A DNA stretch of 64,000 bases from Alkalibacterium sp. AK22 (GTDB lineage Bacteria; Bacillota; Bacilli; Lactobacillales; Carnobacteriaceae_A). Positions 26,104 through 35,803 of the stretch are shown here, piece after piece (position 1 is the stretch's first letter; each line of letters opens with the position of its first letter). The position numbers and the translations under genes were made by a program. Under the pieces are notes generated by a model. The model saw nothing but the letters and a program-made list of their open reading frames with translations, was not told the origin of the DNA and ran no database searches. The DNA is taken from NCBI RefSeq assembly GCF_000585255.1, contig NZ_JANL01000042.1, forward strand, positions 62,001 through 126,000, in the 5' to 3' direction.

Positions 26104-27621
26104 ATGACTACCATCGACTTAGCTTCACTTCAAAACGGCTCAGATATTAGAGGTTTTGCCATAGAAACTGATTTACATAAGAAAAACTTGACCAAAGAGA
26201 GTGTATCAGCAGTCGCTCAGGGGCTGATCCAGTGGTTTTGCAAATATAGTGTGAAACCAGCCGCGGACACTGTGATTACAATTGGGCACGACAGCCGACT
26301 GACCGGACCTGCAATCAAAAACTGGCTAATCGATGTCTTTAGCCGTGCAGGTATTCAGGTCATCGACGCTGGACTGGCTACAACACCGGCATTGTTCATG
26401 TCCACCCAGTATGAGGATTTTCAGTCTGATATTGGTATCATGATTACCGCCAGCCATCTGCCCAAGGAATATAATGGCATGAAATTTTTCACCACAGACG
26501 GTGGTCTGGAGCATGAAGATATTGAAGCGATTTTGGAGCTTGCAGAAAATAGCTCCGCTGAAATTGAAGCGGCAGTCGATACTCAAAAGCCAGTAGAGAA
26601 AGATTTAATTTCTGTTTATGCACAGGACTTGACTGCTAAAATCCGTCAGACTCTAGGGGTCAGTGCGGAAGAAAAACCGCTGTCAGGCCGGCATATTTTG
26701 GTCGATGCCGGTAATGGGGCAGGAGGTTTCTTTGCTGATAAGGTACTTGAGCCATTAGGTGCTGATACGACGGGGAGTCAGTTTCTCGATCCGGACGGTT
26801 CGTTTCCTAATCACGAACCCAATCCGGACAATAAGGAAGCCATGGAGAGTATCTCAAAAGCAGTACTCAAGCATGGGGCGGATTTGGGGATTATTTTCGA
26901 TACCGATGTGGACCGCTCGGCGATTGTGGACTCAAAAGGACAAAGTATTAACCGTAACAATCTGATTGGGCTGATTGGCGCCATCATTTTAGAGGAGAAT
27001 CCGGGGACAACGATTGTGACCAACTCGCCTGTTTCCGACCATCTGATTGCTTTTGTCGAAGCCAAAGGTGGTTGGGTCGACCGCTATATTTCCGGCTACC
27101 GTAACGTCATCAACCGCGGAATTAAGCTGAATGAGAAGGGTACTGACTGTGCACTGGCAATTGAAACAAGTGGACATGCGGCCATCAGGGACAATTTCTT
27201 TCTGGATGACGGAGCCTATCTGGCAGCCAAAATCCTAGCCAAGGAAGCCGAGCTGGCTGAAGAGGGTAAGAGTGTCACCGATTTGATTGCTCAACTCAAG
27301 CAACCGGCAGAAACGGAAGAGATCCGCTTCGTTATTCAGACCCCTGCCTACAAAGAAGTCGGGCAGGATATGCTGGACCGTTTTGCTCTGTGGTTGAAGG
27401 AGACAGAAGGCTTTAAACTAGTTGAAGACAATCTCGAAGGAGAAAGAAGCCAGATCACTGCTCCTTACGGTGACGGCTGGCTGCTGCTGCGTTTAAGTCT
27501 GCACGAGCCGAAGCTGGTCTTGCAGATCGAAAATGATGTGGCCGGCACAATCCCGTCAATCAAGGACAAACTGAAAGGCTTTTTCTACAGCCTGGAAGAC
27601 CTCGATACCAGTAAACTTTAA
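26104..27621 (+). CDS. Phosphohexomutase (phosphomannomutase/phosphoglucomutase family)
   Basis: A 505-residue alpha-D-phosphohexomutase. The phosphoserine loop is ITASHLPKEYNGMKF near residue 115, the metal-binding loop DTDVDRSAI near 268, the sugar-binding loop ETSGHAAIRDNFFLDDGA near 358, and a C-terminal phosphate-binding domain ends the protein. Four domains are therefore complete. It could interconvert glucose or mannose 1- and 6-phosphates; the exact sugar cannot be read from sequence. ATG 26104 is preceded by GAGGGG; the frame is open from 26056 but without a ribosome binding site. Confidence 0.85.
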   Translation: MTTIDLASLQNGSDIRGFAIETDLHKKNLTKESVSAVAQGLIQWFCKYSVKPAADTVITIGHDSRLTGPAIKNWLIDVFSRAGIQVIDAGLATTPALFMSTQYEDFQSDIGIMITASHLPKEYNGMKFFTTDGGLEHEDIEAILELAENSSAEIEAAVDTQKPVEKDLISVYAQDLTAKIRQTLGVSAEEKPLSGRHILVDAGNGAGGFFADKVLEPLGADTTGSQFLDPDGSFPNHEPNPDNKEAMESISKAVLKHGADLGIIFDTDVDRSAIVDSKGQSINRNNLIGLIGAIILEENPGTTIVTNSPVSDHLIAFVEAKGGWVDRYISGYRNVINRGIKLNEKGTDCALAIETSGHAAIRDNFFLDDGAYLAAKILAKEAELAEEGKSVTDLIAQLKQPAETEEIRFVIQTPAYKEVGQDMLDRFALWLKETEGFKLVEDNLEGERSQITAPYGDGWLLLRLSLHEPKLVLQIENDVAGTIPSIKDKLKGFFYSLEDLDTSKL

Positions 27622-27699
27622 ATTCTATAGACTGAAAGCTTTCAGCCATAGAGTGCAAATCAGTTTATGCTAAGATCGAACAACTGAATGCCTATAATT

Positions 27700-27741
27700 A
27701 AAAAGACTAAATTTGGTATCCATCCAGATTCAGTCTTTTTT
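27700..27741. terminator. Terminator after the phosphohexomutase gene
   Basis: AAAAAGACT pairs with AGTCTTTTT and the stem extends inward to about 17 bp with one mismatch; a T-run follows on the plus strand and A-run precedes it, so it may work both ways. Confidence 0.8.
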
Positions 27742-28384
27742 GCTTTACTGGATTCAAAATCACCAGACCTCAATCTGCATACAAGAATAGGCCTATATAT
27801 CATAAATGAGCGCACAGATAGTTCATATATCAATACTGGAATTGTAGGCGGGTAGCAGAGAGACAATCAAGTCCTTATCTAATTTTGTCTCATAGGTTTA
27901 TTTAATCTGTTGGATATTAGCGGATTAAGTTTTCATCTCAGCTCTTATATTTTAATTGAAGGAGCGACACATGCTGGACTAGCTTCCTTCAATTAACCTA
28001 TCTTTAATTGAAGGAGCAGCGTATGCTGAACTAGCTTCCTTTAAATAACTTATCTTTAATTGAAGGAGCGGCGCATGCTGAACTAGCTTCCTTCAAATAA
28101 CTTATCTTTAATTAAAGGAGCGGCGCATGCTGAACCATCTTCCTTCAATTAACCTATCTTTAATTGAAGGAGCGGCGCATGCTGAACTAGCTTCCTTCAA
28201 ATAACTTATTTTTAATTGAAGGAGCGACACATGCTGGACTAGCTTCCTTCAATTAAACAGTCTAAAATGAAGCAAGCACTCATATAATAGACACGTACGT
28301 TAGAATATAGAACTTTTGTAAAAAGCTTCCGCTTTTATTTTGAATTTAAGCAGTTTCTCGTTTGCATACGGGAAATTAAACGAG
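27742..28384. other. Non-coding gap holding the tandem hairpin array
   Basis: The convergent gap between the phosphohexomutase gene and zwf. Apart from the repeat array (27951-28256) I see no gene, and the gap is bounded by a terminator on each side, so neither neighbour's transcript should cross the array. Confidence 0.7.
27951..28256. repeat. Six tandem 52-bp units, each an inverted repeat
   Basis: Units of 46 bases start at 27951, 28003, 28055, 28107, 28159 and 28211, separated by six-base spacers (CTTATC, CCTATC or CTTATT). In each, TTTAATTGAAGGAGC pairs with GCTTCCTTCAATTAA around a loop containing GCATGC, giving a stem of about 14 bp with one bulge. Units 1 and 6 are identical, as are 3 and 5. 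Both strands carry a GAAGGAG-type sequence. Five of six units read ATG CTG RAC TAG 6-7 bases after AAGGAG; in unit 4 the TAG is lost. Nothing known to me matches this unit. Confidence 0.95.
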
Positions 28385-28435
28385 AAAAACATTCCCTCAG
28401 GTCAGTGTTTGAGCTGCATCCGAGGGAATGTTTTT
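28385..28435. terminator. Terminator of zwf
   Basis: A perfect 14-bp stem (AAAAACATTCCCTC with GAGGGAATGTTTTT). T-runs occur on both strands, so it is bidirectional; on the minus strand it ends the zwf transcript. Confidence 0.9.
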
Positions 28436-28480
28436 ATTTGACTAGACGCCAGTTTCAGGGGCGGGGGATTCAGTTTTGAG

Positions 28481-29935
28481 TTATCCTTTATAAACCCACT
28501 CGTGGCCGTTTTGTGCGAGTAGCTGATCCGATTCCTCTGGTCCCATGCTCAAAGCCGGGTAGAAAGGGATGGACTCAGTGTTGCAGTCCCAGACTTTTCT
28601 GATTTGATCAACATATTTCCAGGAAGTAGCGACCTCACCCCAGTGGGCAAAATGTGTTTCATCTCCCTGTAAAACATCCAGAATCAGTTTTTCATAAGCT
28701 TCCGGACTTTTTTCAGTTTCTTCATCCGAACGAAGGCCGGAAAGAGTAATTGGCTCAAGATTCATGCCTGGTCCGACTTGCTTGTTGTTTACAGTCAGTT
28801 CAAATCCTTCTTCCGGATTGATATGAATCGTCAGAACAGATGGCTGGTCGTTAAAGAGAGAAGAGTCTGTTTCTTTAAAGACTACATCGACACGCGTCGT
28901 TTTTTCAGCAAGGCGTTTACCGGTGCGGATATATAGGGGCACACCTTCCCAGGTATCATTGTGAATAGCAATTTGTCCGGCTACAAAGGTTTCGGTTGTA
29001 GTTTCTGTGTTGACCTTGTCTTCTTCACGGTAGGCTTTAACTTTGCCGTCAGTGGACTGGGCGTACTGTCCCCGCACAAAGTCCGTCTTTTCATCAAAGG
29101 ACACAACAGGTTTTTTGAGCGCCTCTAAGACTGCCATTTTTTCCTGACGGATGGTGTCGGTATCAAAGACTTCAGGCTTGTTCATGGTCAACAAGCTAAC
29201 TACCTGCAGCACGTGATTCTGAACCATATCTCTGAGTGCACCGCTCTTGTCGTAGTATTCGCCGCGTTCTTCGACGCCCAGTTTTTCACTTAGGGTAATC
29301 TGAATATTTGAAATAGATTCTTTGTTCCAGCTGTTTTCAATTAGACGGTTGGAGAAGCGCAGCGCCAGAATGTTCTGGACCATTTCTTTTCCTAAATAGT
29401 GATCGATACGGTACAGCTGGTCTTCGTCAAAAGAGGCATTGATTTCGTCATTAAGCTCTTTAGAGCTGTCGAAGTCTGTTCCGAAAGGTTTCTCGATGAC
29501 GACACGGCTGAAGCCTCTCTCAGTCACTAGAGACTGCTCCTTTAAGTGGCTGGTAATAGTTCCAAAGAAGCTGGGAGACATGGAAAGGTAAAAAATGCGG
29601 TTTCCCTCCAGTCCGTACTCTTCATCCAGCTGATCAGCTAGTTTTCTGAGGGTATGGTAATGTTCCGTGTCTTTGACATTGTGCGACTGGTATCTGAAAT
29701 GACTGGAAAAGCTTTCTTTTTCCTCCTCAGATCCGTTCATTTTCGCAATAGAATCGAGGACGACTTCCTGGTAGTAGTCATTGGACCATTCTCTGCGGGC
29801 CGTTCCGACGACGGCAAAAGTTTCTTGTAGGTAGCCTTTCTGGTACAGGCGGAAAAGTGCCGGATAAAGTTTGCGGTGAGCCAGGTCGCCGGTAGCTCCA
29901 AATATGATGAATAAAGCTTTTGTTTCTTGAGACAT
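28481..29935 (-). CDS. zwf: Glucose-6-phosphate 1-dehydrogenase
   Basis: A 484-residue enzyme that oxidises glucose 6-phosphate to 6-phosphogluconolactone with NADP, opening the oxidative pentose phosphate pathway. The N-terminal dinucleotide fold has IIFGATGDLAHRKLYPALF; the active-site signature RIDHYLGKEMVQNI is at about residue 175; EKPFG is present. GAGGAAAA precedes the ATG. No gnd or pgl is adjacent. It faces the phosphohexomutase gene, which could supply or drain the same sugar-phosphate pool. Confidence 0.97.
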   Translation of the reverse strand: MSQETKALFIIFGATGDLAHRKLYPALFRLYQKGYLQETFAVVGTARREWSNDYYQEVVLDSIAKMNGSEEEKESFSSHFRYQSHNVKDTEHYHTLRKLADQLDEEYGLEGNRIFYLSMSPSFFGTITSHLKEQSLVTERGFSRVVIEKPFGTDFDSSKELNDEINASFDEDQLYRIDHYLGKEMVQNILALRFSNRLIENSWNKESISNIQITLSEKLGVEERGEYYDKSGALRDMVQNHVLQVVSLLTMNKPEVFDTDTIRQEKMAVLEALKKPVVSFDEKTDFVRGQYAQSTDGKVKAYREEDKVNTETTTETFVAGQIAIHNDTWEGVPLYIRTGKRLAEKTTRVDVVFKETDSSLFNDQPSVLTIHINPEEGFELTVNNKQVGPGMNLEPITLSGLRSDEETEKSPEAYEKLILDVLQGDETHFAHWGEVATSWKYVDQIRKVWDCNTESIPFYPALSMGPEESDQLLAQNGHEWVYKG

Positions 29936-30245
29936 TGTTTTCCTCTTTTCTACATGGTAATCATGCCAGTAGCATCTTGTTATCTATTTTACTTTTAATT
30001 TATGAATCATTCAACACTATTGTCTGAAGATCGATTCAACATAGTCGGAAGTATAAAAAGCTGCAAGCCTTGAGCCAAGCCAGTGCTGGCCAGTCAGGAG
30101 GGGAGCACTGGCTATTTTGAAGCATACCTTTTTGCCAAGAGAAGGGGGCAAACCGATATGTAAAGTGTACTGTCTTTATTTTACTGTGGCTTGAAGGCCA
30201 CAGCTTTGGTACAATACATTAGAGAAAAGAAAAGAGGAATAGAAT
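29936..30245. other. Divergent gap between zwf and the helicase gene
   Basis: Holds an inverted repeat (GCCAGTGCT at 30079-30087 with AGCACTGGC at 30104-30112, followed by TATTTT) and a second hairpin CTGTGGC/GCCACAG (30184-30203) directly before a -10-like TACAAT at 30210-30215. The second hairpin could affect helicase transcription. No gene is seen. Confidence 0.5.
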
Positions 30246-31565
30246 ATGACACACGCTTTTGATAAATTCAATTTATCACCCTATCTGATCGAGGCCATTG
30301 AAGCTATTGGCTTTGACCAGCCGACAGAGATCCAGAACAAGGTGATCCCTGAAGTTAAAAAAGGAAGAGACATCATCGGACAGTCTCAGACAGGATCCGG
30401 CAAAACCCATTCCTTCCTGCTGCCCTTGTTTAACAAACTGGACCCGGCCAGACAGGAAGTACAGATCGTAATTACAGCGCCCAGCCGTGAGTTGGCTGAA
30501 CAGCTCTATAATGCAGCTTCCCAGCTGGCTGAGCATTCTGCAGAAGAAATCACTGTTCAGTCCTTCATGGGCGGAACAGACAAGAGCCGTCAGGTGCAGA
30601 AACTGAAAAACAAGCAGCCCCATGTTGTTATCGGCACACCGGGTCGACTACTTGATCTGATCAATAACAACGCTCTGCTGACGCATACGGCGCCCTTTAT
30701 GGTTGTAGACGAAGCAGATATGACTCTGGACATGGGCTTTTTGGAAGATGTCGACAAGATTGCGTCCAAACTGCCGTCCAACGGTCAGATGCTGGTTTTC
30801 TCGGCTACAATCCCGCAAAAGCTGCAGCCTTTCCTTAAAAAATATATGCGCAATCCCCTGATCATCGAAGTAGAAAATGAACAGGTCATTGCCGATACAG
30901 TCGACAACTGGCTGATTTCAACTAAAGGCAAGAACAAGATTGACATGATCCATGACTTGCTAACAATTGGTCAGCCCTACATGGCTTTAGTTTTTGCCAA
31001 TACAAAAGAATATGTGGATGATATCGCCCGTTCACTGAAGAAAAAAGGCCTGACTGTGGCGGTTGTCCATGGGGGGATCTCTTCACGTGAACGCCGTCGT
31101 GTGATGCGTCAGATTCAGAACCTCGAATATCAGTACGTTGTCGCGACCGATCTGGCAGCCCGAGGAATCGATATCGAGGGCATTTCTCATGTCATCAACG
31201 CGGAAGTCCCTCAGGATCTGGACTTTTTTGTCCACCGGGTTGGACGGACTGGACGAAATCAGCTTCCAGGAACAGCTATTACCCTTTATGGACCGGACGA
31301 TGAAAAAGATATTGAGATTATCGAGAAAAAAGGCATTGTTTTCAAGCCTAAAGAAATCAAGAATGGCGAAGTTGTGGATTCCTATGACCGTAACCGCCGT
31401 GACCACCGTAAAAACAAGAACCAGGACCAGACCTTTGATCCGGAAATTCATGGCATGCGAAAGAAAGCCAAGAAAAACATCAAGCCGGGCTATAAACGAA
31501 AAATTGAGCGCCGCAAGCAAGAAAAGAGCAAGCGTGCCCGCCGTTTAAAAGACCGTAACCAATAA
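30246..31565 (+). CDS. cshB: DEAD-box RNA helicase, CshB-like
   Basis: A 439-residue helicase. The Q motif (GFDQPTEIQNKVIP), Walker A (SQTGSGKTHSF), TPGRLLDL, DEAD (VVDEADMTLD), SAT and motif VI (HRVGRTGR) are all intact. The C-terminal 60 residues are strongly basic, for RNA binding. Length and the SQTGSGKTH variant fit CshB (YqfR) of Bacillus better than CshA. Such enzymes act in cold adaptation, ribosome assembly and mRNA decay. AAGAGG precedes ATG 30246. Confidence 0.9.
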   Translation: MTHAFDKFNLSPYLIEAIEAIGFDQPTEIQNKVIPEVKKGRDIIGQSQTGSGKTHSFLLPLFNKLDPARQEVQIVITAPSRELAEQLYNAASQLAEHSAEEITVQSFMGGTDKSRQVQKLKNKQPHVVIGTPGRLLDLINNNALLTHTAPFMVVDEADMTLDMGFLEDVDKIASKLPSNGQMLVFSATIPQKLQPFLKKYMRNPLIIEVENEQVIADTVDNWLISTKGKNKIDMIHDLLTIGQPYMALVFANTKEYVDDIARSLKKKGLTVAVVHGGISSRERRRVMRQIQNLEYQYVVATDLAARGIDIEGISHVINAEVPQDLDFFVHRVGRTGRNQLPGTAITLYGPDDEKDIEIIEKKGIVFKPKEIKNGEVVDSYDRNRRDHRKNKNQDQTFDPEIHGMRKKAKKNIKPGYKRKIERRKQEKSKRARRLKDRNQ

Positions 31566-31570
31566 AAAAG

Positions 31571-31615
31571 AAACAGGGAACTACTGTAATTGTTTGCAGT
31601 AGCTCCCTGTTTTAT
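31571..31615. terminator. Terminator between helicase gene and DUF1189 gene
   Basis: AAACAGGGA-ACTACTG pairs with CAGTAG-CTCCCTGTTT, followed by TTTATT; it can serve both convergent genes. Confidence 0.85.
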
Positions 31616-31620
31616 TGTGC

Positions 31621-32409
31621 CTAATCTCTGTGCTTTTTTTTCTTTTTCGGCGCAATGGACTTGTAGGATGTGAAAATAAAGTAAGCCGCAAAGCCCAGCT
31701 TCAGTTCAAAAGCAAAAGGGACGAAAAAGCCGAAAGCCTCTATCGCGGACAAAATCAGTGTCGGTACGCTGATGCTGAGTAAGGCGACCCGGGCATTTTT
31801 TTTGAAAGGCCAGCGCAGACGCAGGAAAGAGGACAGCAAGTTAGCGAGCAGCGCGACAATCAGCCATTCATACGCTAAAGCCAGAGCGCTAGCGAGATAG
31901 GCAATAATAAATATGACCAGCAGCACTAGTGGTGACAGTTGGCCAAACTGGTTGAACAGAGCGGCAAACTGGGTATCGTCGATCCCCTCAAGTTGATCAT
32001 AGCTGACCGGAAGCGTCTGATTTGCTACATTGACATAGATGTCTTCCTGCAAAAGTCCTATACCGACCGGCACGTTCAGACGATCAAGGTTCGCAGTAAT
32101 TTCTTCGGCCTGGATTACTCCATTGGGATCGAAGAAAAATAGAAAGGAATCGGTTTGGTGTACAAAAGATTCTTGGCCTTCTTGGGTGTTCAGACGACTG
32201 TCTTCAATGGTAAATGGCGGAATATTACCGGCTATTTCCTGCCCGTCCCGGTTTAAATCTGTTAGCAGCGTCGATAGAAGTGAAGTCAGTGAAAAAGTCA
32301 GTATCAACGCCAGTAAAGCAAAATAGCCGGCGAGTTGTCTGCCTGACATATGTTGAGCACGGGTCAGTTTTTGTGGATGTAAAAATCCTGTCTGCAAATA
32401 TTTTTTCAA
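31621..32409 (-). CDS. DUF1189-like membrane protein
   Basis: A 262-residue integral membrane protein with a hydrophobic segment near residue 35, an extracytoplasmic stretch of about 110 residues, and three or four more segments in the C-terminal half, ending in a very basic KKKKKHRD tail. The layout and the IPPFTIEDSRL segment suggest DUF1189, a family whose role is unknown. I chose the TTG at 32407-32409 because AAGGAAGGG lies just upstream; the frame stays open to 32475 without a ribosome binding site. It diverges from sodA. Confidence 0.65.
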   Translation of the reverse strand: MKKYLQTGFLHPQKLTRAQHMSGRQLAGYFALLALILTFSLTSLLSTLLTDLNRDGQEIAGNIPPFTIEDSRLNTQEGQESFVHQTDSFLFFFDPNGVIQAEEITANLDRLNVPVGIGLLQEDIYVNVANQTLPVSYDQLEGIDDTQFAALFNQFGQLSPLVLLVIFIIAYLASALALAYEWLIVALLANLLSSFLRLRWPFKKNARVALLSISVPTLILSAIEAFGFFVPFAFELKLGFAAYFIFTSYKSIAPKKKKKHRD

Positions 32410-32568
32410 TGGATCCCTTCCTTGTCTGTAGTGTTGTCGTAGAGTCAGTTTATAGTTAATTTTTAAAAAAAGCAATCAGACTTTCGGTTAAATACCGTTT
32501 ATGCTTAACAGGAATACGTTATCACTCGCAGTGGCAGAAAAAAGTTCAAAGGAGCATGAGCGTTTTAT

Positions 32569-32596
32569 TTGCTAATATCATCATAAGTGATAGAAT
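32569..32596 (+). promoter_or_regulatory. Promoter of sodA
   Basis: TTGCTA (32569-32574) and TAGAAT (32591-32596) with a 16-base spacer, about 40 bases before the sodA start. Confidence 0.6.
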
Positions 32597-32635
32597 AGTA
32601 TTGTACGAAAAAATGCTCTAGGAGGAATGTATATT

Positions 32636-33244
32636 ATGACATATACTTTACCAGATCTACCTTATGCTTATGATGCTCTAGAACCTCATATCGATGAACA
32701 GACCATGCACCTTCATCATGAGAAGCACCATGCAGCTTATGTATCCAAAACAAATGCAGCTTTGGAAAATCATCCTGAACTGGCTGAACTCAGCATTATC
32801 GATTTGATGAAAAAGCTGGACTCGGTACCTGAAGATATTCAAACAGCAGTAAGAAATAATGGTGGCGGACACGCCAACCACTCTCTTTTCTGGGAAATTC
32901 TGTCTCCAAATGGGGGAGGCGAACCGGAAGGTGAACTGGCAAAAGCAATCGATGACGCATTCGGTGGTTTTGGCGATTTTAAAGAGAAATTTAATACAAC
33001 GGCAGCTGGCAGATTCGGTTCAGGCTGGGCCTGGCTGGTTGTTTCTGATGGAAAACTAGAAGTAATGGATACCCTGAACCAGGATTCACCCTATACTTCA
33101 GGTAAAACACCTATTCTAGGACTAGATGTCTGGGAACACGCTTACTATCTGAACTACCAGAACAAGCGCCCGGATTACATCCAGGCTTTCTGGAACCTTG
33201 TAAACTGGGATGAAGTAGCCAAGCGTTTCGAGGCTGCCAAGTAA
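32636..33244 (+). CDS. sodA: Superoxide dismutase (Mn/Fe family)
   Basis: A 202-residue enzyme that dismutes superoxide. The metal ligands are present: His in [17 protein letters not shown], His in [11 protein letters not shown], and Asp and His in [25 protein letters not shown] is the family signature. The sequence near the active site fits the Mn-type found in Firmicutes, but metal choice is not certain from sequence. ATG 32636 is preferred to ATG 32627, as AGGAGG (32620-32625) is 10 bases from the former and 1 from the latter. Confidence 0.96.
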   Translation: MTYTLPDLPYAYDALEPHIDEQTMHLHHEKHHAAYVSKTNAALENHPELAELSIIDLMKKLDSVPEDIQTAVRNNGGGHANHSLFWEILSPNGGGEPEGELAKAIDDAFGGFGDFKEKFNTTAAGRFGSGWAWLVVSDGKLEVMDTLNQDSPYTSGKTPILGLDVWEHAYYLNYQNKRPDYIQAFWNLVNWDEVAKRFEAAK

Positions 33245-33260
33245 CATTAACCTTTTCTAT

Positions 33261-33308
33261 AAAAGTGGTCTTTTCTGCTGTTTTCAAGCAGGGAGGCCGC
33301 TTTTTTTA
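33261..33308 (+). terminator. Terminator after sodA
   Basis: AAAAGTGGTCTTTTCTGCT pairs imperfectly with AGCAGGGAGGCCGCTTTT and is followed by a T-run. Confidence 0.82.
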
Positions 33309-33593
33309 TGCAGAGACTTTGGAGACAGGTGGAAACAAGAGCAAGGATGAGTCAATTACGGGAATAATCAGTCTATTTGTCCTTATTTGAAAGGCTTTGC
33401 TTAAAACCTTGACAAATATAAGAATTCTATATATTTTCATAATTTATTCCCTGCTGCGATATGGTATTTAGGCGTACGATTTGGTAAACTTATACGAGTG
33501 TTTATGCCAGTTTGAATTATTGAACTGCCTGGATGACTGATCAACTAAACTACTGGTAAACCGATCAGTTTTACCTATATAGGAGGGACTTGA
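33309..33593 (+). promoter_or_regulatory. Upstream region and promoter of the PBP gene
   Basis: TTGACA at 33409-33414 and TATTTT at 33432-33437 with a 17-base spacer give a plausible promoter; the leader would be about 150 bases. Nothing else is recognised in this stretch. Confidence 0.5.
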
Positions 33594-35759
33594 GTGAAAA
33601 AACCAACTCAAAAACGAACAGAAAAACATAAATCCCATATCCCTTTCCGTTTGAATCTACTATTTTTTCTAGTATTTTTGATGTTTGCCAGCCTGATTCT
33701 CAGATTGGGCTACATGCAGATCATTCGTGCCGATGACTTTATAGCTGAAGTGCAGCGGACGGAACGTACAACGATCACTGGAAGTGTGCCACGAGGAGAA
33801 ATTTTCGATGCCAACTTGAGAAAGCTGGTCGGGAATGAAGCCCGTGCAACGATTACTTATACAAGAGGCCGTAACGTGTCGGCCAGTCAGATGGCTGAAG
33901 TGGCCTATGACTTGGCGGGATTCATTGAAATGCCGTCTGTACCATTTTTTGAAGTTGATTCCGGGGCAGATTTGACCAGACGCGATCTGCAGGATTTCTT
34001 TATTGCTACCAACCAGGAGGAGATCAGAGAGCGCATGTCGGATGAAGATATGCAGCTGGACGGAGGAGAAGCTTATCAGTCCATGATTTCTTACGTAGAG
34101 GATGAGGAACTGGAGGAATTCTCCAGACGGGAGTTGGCTGCCGCAGCGATTTTTAGGCGGATGAATGCGGCCTTCGCCTTAAGTACTGTAAATATAAAAA
34201 ATGAGGACGTTTCTCAAGACGAAATTGCCCGCGTTAGTGAAAACCTGGATTCTCTGCCTGGAGTAGGGACAGGAACTGACTGGGTTAGAATGTTCCCTGA
34301 AGGGGACATGTTGCGCAGTATCATTGGCCGAGTCAGTACGGAAAGACAAGGCGTCCCTTCAGACCAGGTAAGATCTTTCTTGGCCCGGGGTTATACTCGC
34401 AATGACCGGGTCGGCCGGACCCAGCTTGAGTCCCAGTACGAGTCTGTCTTAAGAGGGACCCGTTCAAGGCTGGATACGGAAACCAACAGCAGGGGCGAAA
34501 TTATCAACCAGATTGAGAAATATTCCGGTCAAAAAGGGGACAACCTGATCTTGACGATTGATATCGATTTCCAGGAAACAGTGGAACAGATCGCGATCGA
34601 TTCGCTCCAAGAGCGTCAGGGTCTGAACAACAGTATTTATATTGTCGCCATGGACCCGAGAAATGGCGACGTGCTGGCGATGACGGGTAAAACGGTGGAT
34701 GAAAACGGTCAGGTCAGAGACAATGCCCTAGGAACAATTCAGGCAGCCTATGAGATGGGCTCCTCCGTCAAAGGAGCCAGCATACTGGCAGCGGCGATGG
34801 ACGGAGTTTTAGATGAAACAAACAACCAGATTTTTGATACACCGATCCGGATGGCGGGCAGTCAAGACATCCGATCCTTCTTTAATCCGACCGGAGCCAA
34901 CAGTGTGATGATGAATGAAGTGTCAGCTCTGGAACGGTCCTCCAACGTTTACATGTCCAAGCTAGCCATGCGTATGGGAGGGGAGTTTGACCATGTTCAG
35001 GGATCCGGCTTGAGCATGGATGCTCAAAGAGCTTTGGATACTCAGCGCATGTATTTTAATCAGTTTGGTCTAGGTGTACCTACAGGCATCGATTTACCGA
35101 ACGAATCAACAGGAATAGCTGCACCACTGGTTAACCCGGGACAGTCGCTATTCTTCTCCTTCGGTCAGTTCGATACCTACACACCGATGCAGTTAGCCCA
35201 GTACGTGGCTACTATTGCCAATGGCGGAACCCGCCTGGCACCGAGACTGGTCTCAGAAATACGAGATACGGACCCTTCAACAGGCGGAGTCGGTAATTTA
35301 AGAACCGAAATTGAACCAAGAATCTTAAATCATATCAATGTGGAAGAAAGCATGATGGAGACCGTTCATCAAGGTTTTTATGCAGCCGTTAACGGCAGCA
35401 ACGGAACAGCACGGTCTCACTTTGCCAATACACCTTACGTTTCAGCAGGTAAAACGGGTACCGCGGAAGCCACTTTCTGGCGTGAAGGCTCAGACAGAAA
35501 CGGAGAGGGAGTAATCAACACGACTTATGTCGGTTTTGCACCTTTCGATAATCCTGAAATTGCGATAGCTACCGTTGTCCCGCATCTGCCTAGATCCGGA
35601 CGGACCAATCAGGAAAGTCAGCGCGCAACCAGACGAGTGTTGGATGCCTTCTTTGGAGTCGGAGAGTTTGAGAGCAACACGCAACCTACAGACAACATTC
35701 ACGAGCTAGAAGAAATGAATGAAGAAAGTGAACAAGAAGAAACAGAAACCGAAGAATAA
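33594..35759 (+). CDS. Class B penicillin-binding protein (PBP2b/PbpA type transpeptidase)
   Basis: A 721-residue monofunctional transpeptidase. It has one N-terminal membrane helix (residues 20-45), a PBP dimerisation domain starting at VPRGEIFDANLRKLVGN, and a transpeptidase domain with Ser390 in GSSVKGAS (SxxK), S449-x-N451 in ERSSNVYM, and K620 in AGKTGTAEA. The C-terminus is a 35-residue acidic Glu/Asn tail. Together with its place between sodA and rpmG, as for Bacillus pbpA and enterococcal PBP2b, this points to the elongation machinery. GTG 33594 follows AGGAGG. Confidence 0.9.
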   Translation: MKKPTQKRTEKHKSHIPFRLNLLFFLVFLMFASLILRLGYMQIIRADDFIAEVQRTERTTITGSVPRGEIFDANLRKLVGNEARATITYTRGRNVSASQMAEVAYDLAGFIEMPSVPFFEVDSGADLTRRDLQDFFIATNQEEIRERMSDEDMQLDGGEAYQSMISYVEDEELEEFSRRELAAAAIFRRMNAAFALSTVNIKNEDVSQDEIARVSENLDSLPGVGTGTDWVRMFPEGDMLRSIIGRVSTERQGVPSDQVRSFLARGYTRNDRVGRTQLESQYESVLRGTRSRLDTETNSRGEIINQIEKYSGQKGDNLILTIDIDFQETVEQIAIDSLQERQGLNNSIYIVAMDPRNGDVLAMTGKTVDENGQVRDNALGTIQAAYEMGSSVKGASILAAAMDGVLDETNNQIFDTPIRMAGSQDIRSFFNPTGANSVMMNEVSALERSSNVYMSKLAMRMGGEFDHVQGSGLSMDAQRALDTQRMYFNQFGLGVPTGIDLPNESTGIAAPLVNPGQSLFFSFGQFDTYTPMQLAQYVATIANGGTRLAPRLVSEIRDTDPSTGGVGNLRTEIEPRILNHINVEESMMETVHQGFYAAVNGSNGTARSHFANTPYVSAGKTGTAEATFWREGSDRNGEGVINTTYVGFAPFDNPEIAIATVVPHLPRSGRTNQESQRATRRVLDAFFGVGEFESNTQPTDNIHELEEMNEESEQEETETEE

Positions 35760-35803
35760 TGCATTCTTTCAATGCCTGCTTTCTCCTCCTTACACAAATT
35801 TTA

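Noticed and set aside
27632-27645. CTGAAAGCTTTCAG palindrome as a CcpA (cre) site
   Set aside because: It lacks the central CG of a cre box and lies just after the phosphohexomutase stop codon, where a catabolite operator makes little sense.
27660-27866. Minus-strand 68-codon open frame in the convergent gap
   Set aside because: It lacks a ribosome binding site, crosses the 27700-27741 terminator and resembles no known protein.
27951-28256. CRISPR array
   Set aside because: The repeats are adjacent with six-base, nearly constant spacers; a CRISPR array needs unique spacers of about 30 bases. No cas genes are nearby.
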